A stretch of DNA of 64,000 nt from Volvox africanus (GCA_030268105.1 BSDZ01000078.1:3027001-3091000), one strand, 5' to 3'. Counted from the first letter of the stretch, positions 50,301 through 62,902 are shown. Notes: generated by a model not told the origin, from the sequence alone. A program made the numbers and translations.

Positions 50301-51935
50301 GCCTGATGATAGGGCGCCGGCCCCGCTCCTGTTGCAAAGGGTTTGGCTGAAGCCCGAGCAATCCCACGGGCTGCTGTGGCGCCCCGGCAACACCGAATAT
50401 GCCCACAGCATTTTGCTGCTGCTGCTGCTGACCTTGGTGGCCCCGCCCCGAGCCTCGCGGCCTAATGGAAACCAGGCTAGCGCGCACAGGCTCTTCTGGT
50501 GGAGGCCCCATGACGTGCTCATCCCGGATCCGGCGTTGTATGCGCTGTGCCTGTATATGCAGATTGTATAAACAGAGAGTTTCGTCCTATTATAATGCAA
50601 GGGCTCGCTGTGCTTGGTAGCGTACGACTTGGTAACGTATGACCCTCACTAACCAAGCTGATAGGTGGGCCCACCTATGGTAAGGGCCCCAAGCCGCGCA
50701 GGTGCGCCTGACGCACGTTTCCATGAGGAAAACATCGCATACCTGCAATTCACCAGCTACTGTGTGGTACTGTCTTATTGATCGCTGTATAAAATATCTG
50801 CTGGTTGCTAAGGTAATATCGGGGATACATCCGATGCAAGCGCATGGTAAGTTTCCACATTAGGGAATATGACGCAGCGTGTGCTAAGTTTGGAACGCCT
50901 TTTGTCGCCAGGCTTGAGCCACAATTCTCTTACCATACGCTGCTGGAAGGCTGTATGCTTCTGTTTCAGTCGTTCCAGCTGTTTTACTCCACTGCAAAAA
51001 ATTAGAGGTGTTCAATTAGGGGATGTTCCGAGGCGACGGGGCCCAGGGTAAGCGCCCTGGTGGACCCGGGGAAACGTACCGTTGAATGCCGTCCAAGTAC
51101 ACTGCGTCAGCGGCCTGGAAGTTGCCCTTCAGCTCGAAGTGGGTGGCATAGGCTTCGTAATATAAAGCGAAATCACGGCCGATGCCTTTCTCCTGGACGG
51201 ACAAAGCGGGGCGAACAAACCTTAAGTAAAATATACACGGACGCTCCTTGTCTTATCAGGTACAGACACATGTGTTGCACATGCAATAACGCACCTTCAG
51301 GAACATGAACACGTCATCTGGATCGGGCAAGCAGTCAGCCTGAGATATGGACGGGTTGAGCATGGACATATACTGACGGTTAAAGTATTGGCGGTTGGAT
51401 TTCTGTATGTCGCACCGCATGACGCCGGACCCTGTGACCACGCCTCAGAACTTACGTATTGGATCCATATGCGCAGAAATCGGATATCATTGGTGTAGCG
51501 TGGGTACTTCCGCAGCTCCCTTGTGCATGCCTCCAACACCTTCATCAAGTCTGCCTTGCCACCGCCGACACCATATTCCTGCATCCATTTGATGAATCTG
51601 CATACGTCGCAGGATACGGTCCACTTCAATCTTGCTAAGAGGGATGTGCGCCCAGGGTCAATGGTAAGGAAAGGCGCACCTCTGCCAAGGCTCTAGCGGG
51701 TCGTCTCCTTTGTATTCAGTGATCGCTGACCATAGCTCCCTATAATTATCATCAGGATATCAGCATGTCATGGGAGCTGCTAAGCAGAGGCTTGGGGTTC
51801 CATCCTTTCCGCTTGGGGTTACCTCCGCTTCGCCTCAAGCATATCAAGAGCTGGGTCCGCCATTTCCTCCAGGGCCGCTTTGCTGCGACCCTGACGAACT
51901 GGAACACAGTTCTCCTTGGTCAGTTCCCAGTCCAT
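47390..51935 (-). CDS. MAD3: MAD3/BUBR1-type mitotic checkpoint protein (no kinase domain)
   Basis: Component of the mitotic checkpoint complex that inhibits APC/C-Cdc20. Exons in coding order: 51935-51823, 51739-51680, 51597-51456, 51339-51295, 51192-51080, 50991-50934, 50550-50227, 49971-48424 and 48160-47390; 1057 residues. Residues 1-20 hold KEN box 1 (MDWELTKENCVPVRQGR, very like BUBR1). A TPR-type Mad3/BUB1 domain follows at 38-177 (EPWQRFIKWMQEYG, DDVFMFLKEKGIGRDFALYY, QAADAVYLDGIQRG). KEN box 2 is at 300-302 (RRKENLDRAL), followed by an ABBA-like VEIFTDEEF. Two copies of a PTVT-x-x-T-K/R-x-AFD motif at 694-721 and 772-801 resemble the Bub3-binding (GLEBS, Mad3_BUB1_II) region. The tail has repeated EDTEF motifs and ends YNLDE-stop, so there is no BUB1 kinase domain. 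Confidence 0.92.
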
Positions 51936-52380
51936 GTTTTTTCCACGTCGTCTAGTGCTATCTGTCACAGTGCCGTAAATGACTTGCCGAACCGCGAAAT
52001 TGTTGGGACATAGTCCTACTTATAGTTGATTCGGCAAATACAATGGTGTGGCGTGTGTGTTCACGATGGGTTGGAGAGCGAAGAGCTGTCGTTCATAAGT
52101 AAAGAAGTCTGTGGCGGAACTAACGTAACCGTAGACTCATAAATTATAGCTGCATGTGTTGAAATATACCTGTATTGATACCATATGATAGTGATTTTGT
52201 GTTGCCGGATAATTACAGTTGAAACACTAAAGGCCCTACTTGCTGGGGACTTTCCAGCTGCCATTAACTATAGCTTACAATAATTTGAGCTACGTAAAAT
52301 AGTGCTATCTTCTTACTGGGACAGATTTACAGGATGAGACCAATTGAGATGAAGTAGGAACCGGAGCTAGAACCCTCGAA
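51936..52380. promoter_or_regulatory. Bidirectional promoter region MAD3/SLX1
   Basis: 445 bases between the two divergent start codons (MAD3 at 51935, SLX1 at 52381). No third gene fits. It must hold both promoters and 5' UTRs; I see no conserved box I can name. Confidence 0.6.
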
Positions 52381-55300
52381 ATGCGGAATTTTTTTGGATG
52401 CTACCTTTTGTTGAGCCTTGCATCGCAGGGCAAGGGGAGAACCTATATAGGGTAGGAATTGTGATTTGCTTTCAAGCCTCGCTTTGGGCTCACGCCTAAT
52501 CGTGGGTCATGAACTTTAGGTTCACGGTCAACCCCCGAAGGCGCATCCGACAGCACAATGGCCTCATTACGGCGGGGGCTTGGAAGACGTCAAGGTGCGG
52601 ACAATAATAAAAAATGGATCATGTGGGTCGTGCACATCGACGGCGCTTGGCACCAGTAATAATCTGTTTACTGTGGCAACGATGCTTCATTACTTGGAAC
52701 AAAGATCCTGAACGCTCCAGCTCCTGACCTTCTGCTTCTTACAGGGGGAGGCCTTGGGAGATGACGCTTGTGCTGTACGGCTTCCCAACAAAGGTCGGTG
52801 CCGTGTCTGCGCTCCTTTTTATACCTCCTCATTTCGTTTCCATTTCCTGCATCCTTTACAACCGAACGCATATACGGTCTACTTTCTGTCCTCACTTGTC
52901 TTATACATTGCTCAGAAATATACAAACAAGCACACGCATAAACACGCGATCATAACTGCCATATACCTTGAGCACGCAGTAGTGCTGAATAAACACGAAG
53001 AACCGTGTTGCATAACACACATTCCACAGATCCAGGCACTGCAGTTCGAGTGGGCCTGGCAGCATCCACTGCGCAGTGTCATTGTACGGCCCATCGCGCA
53101 AGCATTGGGGTCAAAAAGGCTCCAAGGAGTTCGTGGGAAGGTAGGGGAGGCGGTCTCAAACTTGCATGACACGCATCGGCCCTGGTTATATGTGAGGTTA
53201 GAAACAACGACGCCCGCATTGTAATCACCGCCCGGAGTTTTTCCCTTCTCCCATGCAGCTGCCCTGAACTGACGCCATCAGCGTGCGGCACTCCTTCCAT
53301 AGCCCCTCGCTGTTTGGTGATTGTCGCAGATCCTCCTCATGCTTAGCATGCTCCACGAGTCGCCATGGCGCCATTTTCCTCTGACCCTACAGTACCTGCA
53401 CCCTAAGTACGCGGCCATGGTTAAGGGTATGTGCGAACCGGCGAGGATAACTCGGGGTGTTGTGCGTTCCAAGCTGTTGTCTACACGGCTCGGTCTATCT
53501 GAGCCTGAGGGAAGCCTCTCCGTAGGTGCGGTGTCCTTGGTTACACGCCACAAGTCACAGTGTACACAGTGTCATGGCGGCGAGGTCTCGTCTGCGCCAC
53601 CTGTCATGGCGAAGTGAGAAGCTATGTTAGTATCCGGGGCTGCCTCCGTGCCTCATGAGCTGCAAGACTTCCCGGTTTCTGATGCGGTGCAATGTTTAGA
53701 CTTGGGCAATTGCCTACACGCGTGGGTCCAGCGTGTAGATGCTATGAAGCCAAGATAAGCACATGGGGGGGTGAGGGGAGCTATGCTGACGGTTTGTGCA
53801 CTGCCGCAGAGTCCCTCAGGCCGCTGCCGCTCACATCTACGACTGGTGCTGGCCTGTGCACCGGGTGCTGCTTCACGCAGAGACTGTCGCCAGTGCGCCT
53901 AGCCACATGCGGGTCTTAATTGCGTCGATGGAGGATCTTCCGCAAGCATTGGATGATCTGGATGAAGAGGAAGAGGAGGAACCCGATGATCAGGATGGCC
54001 AGGATGAGCCAGGGGAGGGATGCGGAGACTGCAGCAGGAGGCCCATCACGGCTGGCAACGGCAGCGGCAGGAGTGAGCCCGACGCGGACGGCAGTAGCTG
54101 CAGCGGCGATGTTGACTCGGGGAGCGGCAGCGACGATGAGAGCAGTAATGGGGGGCCTGTGGAAGTGTTCCAGACAGACCGACAGGTATGCAGATGTTTA
54201 CCTCGGGTTCCTGCTTGTTGCCTTGGGCCGATGTGCATGTACCATGCAAAGCAATCGGCGTCAACTGGGGTCCAGTGAAGTAGGCGACCGCAGATGCGAA
54301 GGAGAATTATTGTGTCACATTATTGCGTCATAATAAAAAATGGTGGGTCCCATGTTTGTCGTTAACCATGTGCCACCGGCTCCCGGGCATGTGCACATCA
54401 GCAAGAAAGACATCAACTGTACTGGCACTGAGTGGGAAAATAGCATTTGTGGAAATGGTATTGTCAACGCTCCTCTGCCATGCCTTGAAATTTTGGTATA
54501 AGAGCTTGGTTACCCGTGTCTGATATCCTCATGTTTCCGATCAGGATCCCTACTATGATCCCCTTCACGATACGCTACGTGAGAGTTGTGGGCAGCATAG
54601 TAACGGAGCTGCCTCGACAGGCGCGACAGTAACAGCCAAAACGACAAAAGGAGCAGCAGCAGTGGGCGGTGGTAGCTCTATCTCACGACTGCCGTGCCAA
54701 ATATGTCAGGTTGTGATTCAGCGGCACATCCTAGTATGCAGTGCATGCGGGGTCGCTTTCCATCTTGACTGCTTGGCCGCGCGCTGGTCTGCAACGGAAG
54801 CTGGATTTGCCAGTGGCCGCTTCGGCGGTGCGCCGGAGCAAGGTCATTGCCCTGCCTGCAGCACCCTTCACAGCTGGATGGCAATGCTGCGAGGCATGCA
54901 GTCCATTGGCTGGGGAAATAAGCCACGCGGACGACGCGGGTATGTGCGGGGACCGGGACGAGGTGACGGTAACGATGATCTGTGACACGGTATTATTACC
55001 CATCCGATAAACTCTACCTCCCGTACTCTGCAGGTAGCCTGCAAGATGGGCACAACAACGTAGCTACTAAAATGAGCAAAAGATAAGAGGCACTTCCTGG
55101 AACTAGATAGGCCCCAAACTTGAAGCGCCAGCAGCGGAACTTAGTTACCTAAACGAGGTGTGTGATTCATATCCAACGATGAGCTGGGTCATACGTTGTG
55201 TACGCTTTACCAGCGTAGGCGAAAGGCCAAGAAGGCAACAGAAACAGAAGAGGCACCCATGGCCAGACGCCGTAATAAGGGCAAGGACACCAACGGAAAG

Positions 55301-58300
55301 GTGCCGGCGGTGGCATTGGATCTCTCTGTCCTTAAGGTCCCCAAGCGCAACATCAAGCGCAAGGCAGCACTCGCAAATACAGCGGCCGAGGGCCCACAAA
55401 TTCAGCTACAGGCCGGTGAGACACCTCCGTTAATGGATGCTGCTGCGGCGAGCTGCGGTGACTTGCCTGAAGCTGGAGAAGGACAGCAGCAGCTTAGACA
55501 AAATCCGGAGGAACCTATGCCGGCTACCGTGCACCGTCAGGCGCCTCTAGCCAGCAAAGCGACCCGCACCGCCAAGAGCCGGCGGCCAAAGGTTGAGGCG
55601 ATGGATGCCGCGGCCGGCAGTCTCGGCGCGGATGCTGGCACGGCGAATCCCATCGCGAGGCCGTTGCAGACGCAGGGCGGCTGCGAGGGGTTGTGTGTGG
55701 CGGCCCAGGCCGGAAGGGCCCGGCAGGGGTTGGGACCACCACGAAATCGGAGCCAGCAGCCGCTTGCGCAACCGGCCCAACGACCAGCCGTGCTTGATCA
55801 AGCTGCGGAAGCTGGTGCTGGATTAGTGAGCCATCTAGGTCTGGGCATAGGCACTTTGGATGGCGAGGACGAGGAGGTGCGAACGTGGATTACGTTTTTG
55901 TTGTTACGTCGTCACAGTGTCATCATGTTCCCTGGCTACTCCCTGATTCAGTACCCCGCTCGGTGGCATTGCTCTATGCGAGTTGCGAGTTTAGAACGTA
56001 GAAAATGTCCAGAGTGACTAGCGTTTGAACCCTAAGTGCTCTTGAGCGCACACACACATGCGAACGTCAAGGTCTGGATATGGTTGCATGTAGCTACGTC
56101 TGCGTCCAGCTTCCAATTATTCGCTACGTCGTTACGATCCTGCATTCGGAGACCTCAATGCGAATCCATAGGCCGCCCAGAGCGTGCGTAATACACTTGT
56201 GCTATGTTCGGTTCTTGTGCAGGTGCGCCGGGGCAACGCTTCCCAGCACTTTGTGGAGTCGCCCACCAAGCGGCAGCGCCGGGTACGCCAGCTTCCAGAA
56301 GCGAGCATGCAGGAAGCTTGCCTTCCATGCTCACAACTTCCCTTGCCAAACACGCATGTGTGCGAGAGGCCTTGCACGCGCATGGCCCAGGACGCACAGG
56401 CAACCGAGCCATCACCTTTGCCACTCTGGCAGCGGCTGCGGATCCGTGCAGCCCCGCCTACGACTGCAGTTATCAGCTGCAGCTCGAGGCTGGGCGTGGA
56501 GGCCACAGACGGGAAAAGACCCGGCGTCATGCAGGCAACAGTCTCAGCTCGAGGCCAGCGGAGGGTCGTCGCCCTTGCAAGAGACTCCGCGGGAAGGCCC
56601 AGCAAGGCGGAGGGCAGCCCGATGGAGGGTCTAAGGTTTATTGAGGAAGAGTTGGAGGGCTTGTCGGGTTCTGTAGAAGAGGTGGAGGTAGAGGCGAAGG
56701 GCGGCTCGGATTTCGAGTCGGTGCAGGGTCAGCGGAAGATAGCGTCAGGATGGTGCCCGGTACGTGGCGTCGGAAAGCTGGATCAAGACGGCATCAGCGA
56801 GCTTAGGCAAGCTAGATCGGTCGTGACGTCCTCTCCTCCGCAGCGGCAACGGGACCGACGGGAGCAGCCGAACCTGCTCACGGAAGAGGACTCCCCTGGC
56901 TGCCGTCCAGCCCTGGAACAACAGCTGCCAGAGGTGGTCATCTTGGGCACTACCAGCGAAAGTACCGAGGGAGAGGAACTCGATCCGGTGGTGAATTTTC
57001 GGGCTTCCCTGCACGTGGGGAAACCTTGCGGCCTATCTTCACCCCGGACAAGGCAGACCTGCGACGCGGCGTTGTCAGTTGAAGCAGGCGACGCCAGTCC
57101 TGGAGTCTACAGCCGAGCGACTCGACGTCCGCCCTCTCCAATAGACATACACTCTCTCGGTCGCCCAGAGAATGCTGTTGCTACATCTGGCTCGGGCCGA
57201 CCCGTAACTGGTAGTCCTGCCTTTGGAAGCCCGATTCTGAGCTGTCTCGGCAGCGGAGGACTTACACAGGAGGGCGGGGTTTCCGTCCCGGTTTCGGCTG
57301 GTGGCACCGCCTATAGCGGCTTGGCGCCGCACCTCCCGCAGTTTCACTGTTACCGGTCGACTAGTCCACAACCAGAGCACCGGCTAGGGGACCCAACAGA
57401 TGGCTTGGACTACAGCGGTCCTTCGAGATCCACACCCTTGGCCACCAGTACTGCAGTGGCGGTACCCCATCCTGGGGTGGGGCAGCCGGCGCTGGCTGAG
57501 GAAAGGGGCGAGCAGACTGAAAACCCAGCAGCCCGTTCTCCACGGCATCAAGAGCAGCAAAGGAATCCCTTGCGCGATAAAACCGTGGTCAGCTGCACCG
57601 CGGCTGGCCACGTATGCGGGGGCGATAGGATTAGTATGCAAAAGCCGGTGCGTGAGGTTGTGCATCCTCCGAATGAGAAGCAGACTGTGGTCGTGGATTT
57701 GTGCACCCCGATGCCGCTTCGCAGTAGACTGGCCAGGCGCGTGGCCGTGATGCAAGCCACCGGCGCTGCAGGTCCATGTCCCGGGGTTAATCGGGCTGCA
57801 GGCCAGGCAGAGCACGCTGCAGGCAAACGGCTGCGCAGCTCCAAGCCGCTGCTAGGGCTACCTGGGCTGGGGGCTCGCACCAGCGGGGATGGAATTGGCA
57901 GCAGCGGCAACTTGAGTGACGGCAGGCCTGGTCAATGTGCCTTACGCGTCGCGCCCCGAGTAATGATACCAGGCGGCAACTCGGCGTCCCGGGACGTGCG
58001 AGCTGTGGTGCAGCCTGCTGCTGAAGAGCTTGCAGGAAGGTTCACGCAGGCGCACGATGCCGTGCACGAACGCGCCACATCGGGTGGCTGGTCACCATCA
58101 CCCTGGCCGCTCCGTCAGCGGCGTGAGAGCCAGGTGCGAGCTGTCTTCCTGCAAGGAAGTTTGGAGCTCCATAGTCAGGTTGAGGATCCCGATGGTGGGT
58201 CTGACACTGCCATGACCGTACGCCATGAGTTGCTGGGCGCAACCAGTGGGCTCGGCGTGGGTAACCGCATGGGAGTTAGCGAAGGCGGCAGCAGTGGCAC

Positions 58301-58445
58301 TGGTGCTGGTGAGAGTCAGGCAATAAAGGTGCAGGCCCAGCAACGGGACACCGTCCATGTGGCAGCGATTGGTAGCACTGGGGAGTCGCCCGGGTTGAAC
58401 TTGGATGACGCTGAAGCTGGTCATGGCGTTATCGTGATTGACTGA
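52381..58445 (+). CDS. SLX1: SLX1 structure-specific endonuclease with very long C-terminal extension
   Basis: SLX1 is the GIY-YIG catalytic subunit of the SLX1-SLX4 resolvase that cuts branched DNA. Exons: 52381-52451, 52520-52594, 52745-52793, 53030-53140, 53330-53426, 53881-54185, 54545-54939, 55219-55876, 56223-58445; 1327 residues in one frame. The nuclease is at 1-100: GCYLLLSL, GRTYIGFTVNPRRRIRQHNG, AWKTSRGRPWEM and ALQFEWAWQHP with the catalytic Glu. An acidic linker (DLDEEEEEEPDD) follows. The C4HC3 RING/PHD-like zinc finger is at about 287-341 (CQIC, CSAC, H, C, CPAC). Normal SLX1 ends near here, at 270-400 residues. This model continues for about 960 residues of basic, Ser/Gly/Pro-rich sequence with no known domain but three SUMO-interaction-like motifs. 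Junctions into the last two exons are supported by phase only. Confidence 0.9.
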
Positions 58446-59397
58446 GCTGGTCATGTATATGGACATGGTAGTTCAGGCAACATTGCACGAGTCGAGAATG
58501 GCGTGCACCAGGCAGTCGGGTGTTGCATGTCGGTATCGTAATCGAGCAGGTTAGAGCCCAAGAGCCAGGTTCTATTGAACGACAGATCCCTAAAGTGGCC
58601 GTGTGAACCTAAAGACCAAGCAGGGTCTCAAACCCAACCTACTACTGTTATTAGTGTATTTAGGCGCGGGTACGTCGTTCACCGACTTGCGCCTGTATGG
58701 ACAACGTGGTTATGCTGGGCGTCTTGGTTATGCTGGGCGTCTCCCGTTGTGTCTTCATAATCCTCAGCTGCGGATAATACTGCCATGACATTTCCATTCC
58801 TGGACAAATGATGTTTTCGGTCAGGGAGCTGTGGCTGGCAAGCAAGCAGCTTGATTAGGCTAGGCTTGGCATAGGGGAAGCAGGTGCAGCAGGTGAGGCG
58901 CGGGCAGAAGGACGTAGCCTGCTGGGGAATGGTATGTGCAAATATAACGATGGATCTGAATTTTGAGAGTTCTTGAAATTAGAATAAGGAGGCCGCCTCT
59001 GAACGCGACATAGCGCCTACCGTACAATCGATCGTGGTCGAGCCATCTAGCAGTGAGATGGCCAAAATTGTCCTCGCATTTCTTTCATGCGTGTAGGTGA
59101 AATTCATTTCCATTGAAAACGCGTTTTCCAAGCCCTGCGAGGCAAGGCGTCACGGAATAAGTACGGCGGCAACATATATGCCGGACCCAGAACCTTACTT
59201 ATACTTAAATGCACCTTATTGTTGTGTAAACGTGGAAAGTTTCACATCAGGATTGCCTATCATGCACGTTTTGAAAAGCCAGCTTTAGTCCGGGTTCCAA
59301 TGTGAGAAAGGCTTATCCGCTTTGCTTGTATCAGTTACAAGATCATGTTTACGACGCCAATTTGAGGGACCTAAAGTCATTCAGCGTTTCTGACGGA
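58446..59397. other. Spacer SLX1-VPS23
   Basis: Contains the SLX1 3' UTR and VPS23 promoter. A short direct repeat (GGTTATGCTGGGCGTCT at about 58708-58742, two copies) is present. No gene was recognised. Confidence 0.45.
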
Positions 59398-62300
59398 ATG
59401 TCTTCTTCGGTACTCGAATACCTGACCAACGTATTGTCTCAGCGAGGTCCTAACGCTGTGCCTTACGACGAAAATGTAAAGTGGAACATCAGGGATCATG
59501 TGTCCGAGCTACAAAAGGCAGGTGTTGTTAGGGTTGAGTTGATGCGTGGTCAAGGAAGCTACTTTGGGAAGCTGACTCCACGCTGCCCGGACAGGTCTTT
59601 CCAACCTTATCATCCAAGCTGAGCGAGTATCATAGTAATGATGGCAGGTGAAGAAATGGGACAAATTGTCCCGTGCCGTGTCCCAGAGGCCACTTGACCC
59701 ACGTTTTGACGGACACGGGCTGCGTTTTGGCAGGCTCCTTCACGTGCTCAAGATTGATGGAACCATGCCCATTCATTACCAGGTAATGTCTATGACTGCC
59801 TTGCACTTACACCGTCAAGTATCCCATGCTAAGCAGCGAGGATGCCAGCAGGGCCGCCTGCAAGCTATTGAACGTATTGAACATGCTTTCCATATAAGCT
59901 AAGTGTATGTCATCAACCGCAGGGTGCAAAATACAACATCCCCATCCTTATGTGGCTGACGGAGCAGTACCCTTACACCCCGCCCCAAGTGTTCGTCGTA
60001 CCCACGTCGAGCATGATTATCCGGCCCAGCACCTTTGTTAATCCAAGTGGTCAAGTCTCCACACCGCTGCTGCTGTCATGGGTCTTCCCGAGCAGCAATT
60101 TGGTTGACGTAGTCCTGGAAATGTCTCAGCGCTTCGGTGAGGAGCCACCACTGTACACGCGTCCAGCCGGCTATACACCGCCGCCAACCTCGCACGGGCC
60201 TGGTATAGCCTCGATTCCCCAAAACTATCCCCACTCACACGTGAGTCCCTCAGCAAGCGCCAATGCTGCCAGTGCCGGTCCAGCTGTCAGCAGCAGTTAC
60301 CCGAACGTGCATTATCCGGGCATCCAAGGGTCTACGGTCAGCACCCTTTCGCCTTACGTAACGCCGTCTATGGGAAATACCCCGGCCTCCACTCCTGGCG
60401 CAGCGCCGGGTCCGGGGTCCCTGGGGCCTGGCTGGGGCGGGTCTGCGGCAGGTACTGGCCCTTCCGGGGCCTACTCAGGCACGTCAGGCGCTATGCAGCC
60501 CCCCCCGCTCCCGCCGCCGCCCGCCTTTGGTCTTGGGAATACGTTCTTCGGCGGCCTTTTCGGCAGCGGCGGGCAGCAGCAGCAACCTCAGCCCGCGCCG
60601 CCGCCACCGCCGCCGCCGCCACCAGGGCTCACCAACCTCCAGTATGCTACCAACACGCCACGTACGCAGCCCCCGCCGCCGCCGGCGGAACCCCAGCGAT
60701 CCTCAGTCTCCCGCGAGGAGCTTGATGTTCACTTCCGACATCTGGCCATTGAAGCCCTCACCCTGCAGCTTCGAGCGCTCCACCGAGGCTTCAGCGATTA
60801 CGCTCAGGAGGAGACCGTGAAAGCGTTGGAGGTGCAGAACCAGCTCAACGAGCGGCGGACGCAGCTGCAGGCGGTGGTAAGTGGGTGCGCGTGTTGGTTG
60901 CTGCATACATTTCCTGTTTGTAGGGGCCAGAGCTTGCACTTGCCTGGATGCGATGGAGTGACGCAAATTAAATTCCATGAACACGGTGGTAGGCTTATTG
61001 ACTGTTAGGGCTTAATTGCCGGGGGGCCCGGGAATATCGGCCGGGGGAAGGCAACGCAACCGCGTACAAGTCAGATATTGGTCATAGTAAGCGCACAGAA
61101 AGAGCAAGGTTTCCTGTTATCTAAGGAGATTGGAATTGATTAGAGTTGATATTCGCGGTATGGCTCAGAGGCGGCGGGCGTAATAACCTTGGAAGTATTG
61201 GGTAGCGAGTAGCGAGGCCATAGGACATAACCCTCCTGCCTATACATTCGGGGTCCTTTGTTGTTGGCAGCACGATTCATTCACCAAGGAGCGTATGAGT
61301 ACGGAGCAGCTGGTGGCGGAGCTGGATAGCAAGACGAAGGCGCTCAAGGTAGGTGGCACTATCGCAAGGTGATGACGCGTGCGACGGCCACGAACCGAAC
61401 GTCGGCCGGGATGTGACGGTACCACGACGTTGGGGCCTGGGGTGGTCTTGGCCATTTATTGCGTAGGGTGGCGGTGGACACATTCCTGGTGGGTCACGTT
61501 AATCTCTGAGCTCGCTGCGACGGCATGAGAACCCGGAGTGTCACAGACGAGGCAGAGGTTTGTTCTCCCTGGACAGGCATAAGAGCTATGTTTCTTTACT
61601 TTTGGCTTGCATCGGCCTTGTAACCGTGGTGTTCAACCATTGTTGCCTTAGGCCTGGCTGGACCGTAACGAGGCAATTGCTGAAAAATACGACCCAGGCT
61701 CCAGTACGGTCAGCTGCCACCTGCTACCGGTAGACGACCTTTGCCGGCAGGGGATGGAGACGCAGGTGCGTTCGGGGCGGGGAAACGGGGGCGGACGGAA
61801 CAGGTCAGTGCTTGTGCAGGACCAAGCGCGGGTGAGAGGAAGGGGGAGCTGTGGCTCGGCAGCGAAGAGGTGGCTCGGGCCGGCAGGGAGTAGGTCTGGG
61901 TTGGGTCCAGGCAGGAGCCAGGTTGTAACAGACGAGGCGGCAAATGGGTCTGTCATTACGGGATCCAGGCTGATGCCATCCTAATCCATATATATCGCTG
62001 CTAATTGTCGCTCATCGGCAGCGTGATCTGTCCTCGTAAGCGAAAGGCCTGTGCCAAGTAATAATTCCTATCCCATTGATACGGCCCTGCTTAAACGGCT
62101 GGCCCATAACTGTCATGCTCGTGGGTAAAGGCACGCGACCTGGCATTGGAGGATACTATTCTGGCGCTCGATAAACTTCTGCAGACAGGCCAGGTGCCGC
62201 TGGACGCGTACTTGAAGCAGGTAGGGGTAGCAGTATGGAAATAGGGCAGGAGTGCATGGGTGCATTCGGCCGGGCCTATCTGCGCCCAGGACGCTGTGCA

Positions 62301-62902
62301 CCCCTATGCGGTTGGACCCCTGAGCCATACCCGTAGCTTACAGCCCCAGTACATGGCATACTTACCCACATGCACAAAGGCGCGGCATGCTGGTCGTTTC
62401 AATTTGTGAACGGTTATGAACTGAACGTTTTCATCACTGCTATCAATAACGACTAAACCACCCAGTAAATGTTGACAAACTGCACAGTCGTAATTACAGG
62501 TTTTTAAATTACGCTGATTAAATGCCCCTCTGCTGTGACGGCCTGAAATTTTTGCAGGTCCGTTCGTTGTGCCGTAAACAGTTCTTCTCGCGTGCGCTGG
62601 GGCTCAAGGTGGCGGCTGTTCAACAGACCGCCAGCGCGCGCACGTCGCATTTGCAGTCTTCCCTCGCCTCACAGACGGCGGCTTACCCTATTGCGCATGG
62701 CGACGGCTGGTCCCATGGGGCGCTGCCGCCACCGCCAGGCGGCATGCAAACCCCTGGTCCACTGCTGCAGCAACCAGGCTTTACCCCGGGGCCAGCGCCA
62801 CGTTATCCGGGGTCGGTGACGCCGGGCACTGGGATCAGCTCGGGGCCCGGGTTTATGACGCCCAGCTCAGGCATGCTGACGAACCCGCTGGCTGGACGTT
62901 AG
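59398..62902 (+). CDS. VPS23: ESCRT-I subunit VPS23 / ELC / TSG101
   Basis: VPS23 binds ubiquitinated cargo and recruits ESCRT machinery for multivesicular-body sorting and cytokinesis. Exons: 59398-59517, 59648-59782, 59923-60876, 61271-61348, 61652-61765, 62131-62220 and 62558-62902; 611 residues. The UEV domain is at about 1-150: LSQRGPNAVPYDENVKW as in plant ELC, then KIDGTMPIHYQGAKYNIPIL, VNPSGQVSTPLLLSWVFPSS and DPPLY-like EEPPLYTRP. A Pro/Gly region with PPPPPPPPPPP follows, then a coiled coil (HFRHLAIEALTLQLRALHRG) and the steadiness box at about 468-517 (LEDTILALDKLLQTGQVPLD, YLKQVRSLCRKQFFSRA). Unusually, about 95 Pro/Gly/Thr-rich residues follow the steadiness box. Intron 1 needs a GC donor (AAG/gcaggt at 59518), because the nearby GT site is out of phase. 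Confidence 0.94.

Noticed and set aside
53427..53880. Continuation of the SLX1 exon past 53426, or the AG acceptors at 53811 and 53830
   Set aside because: Reading through leads to a stop at about 53617, and the other acceptors leave the acidic-linker frame; only the acceptor before 53881 restores it in phase.
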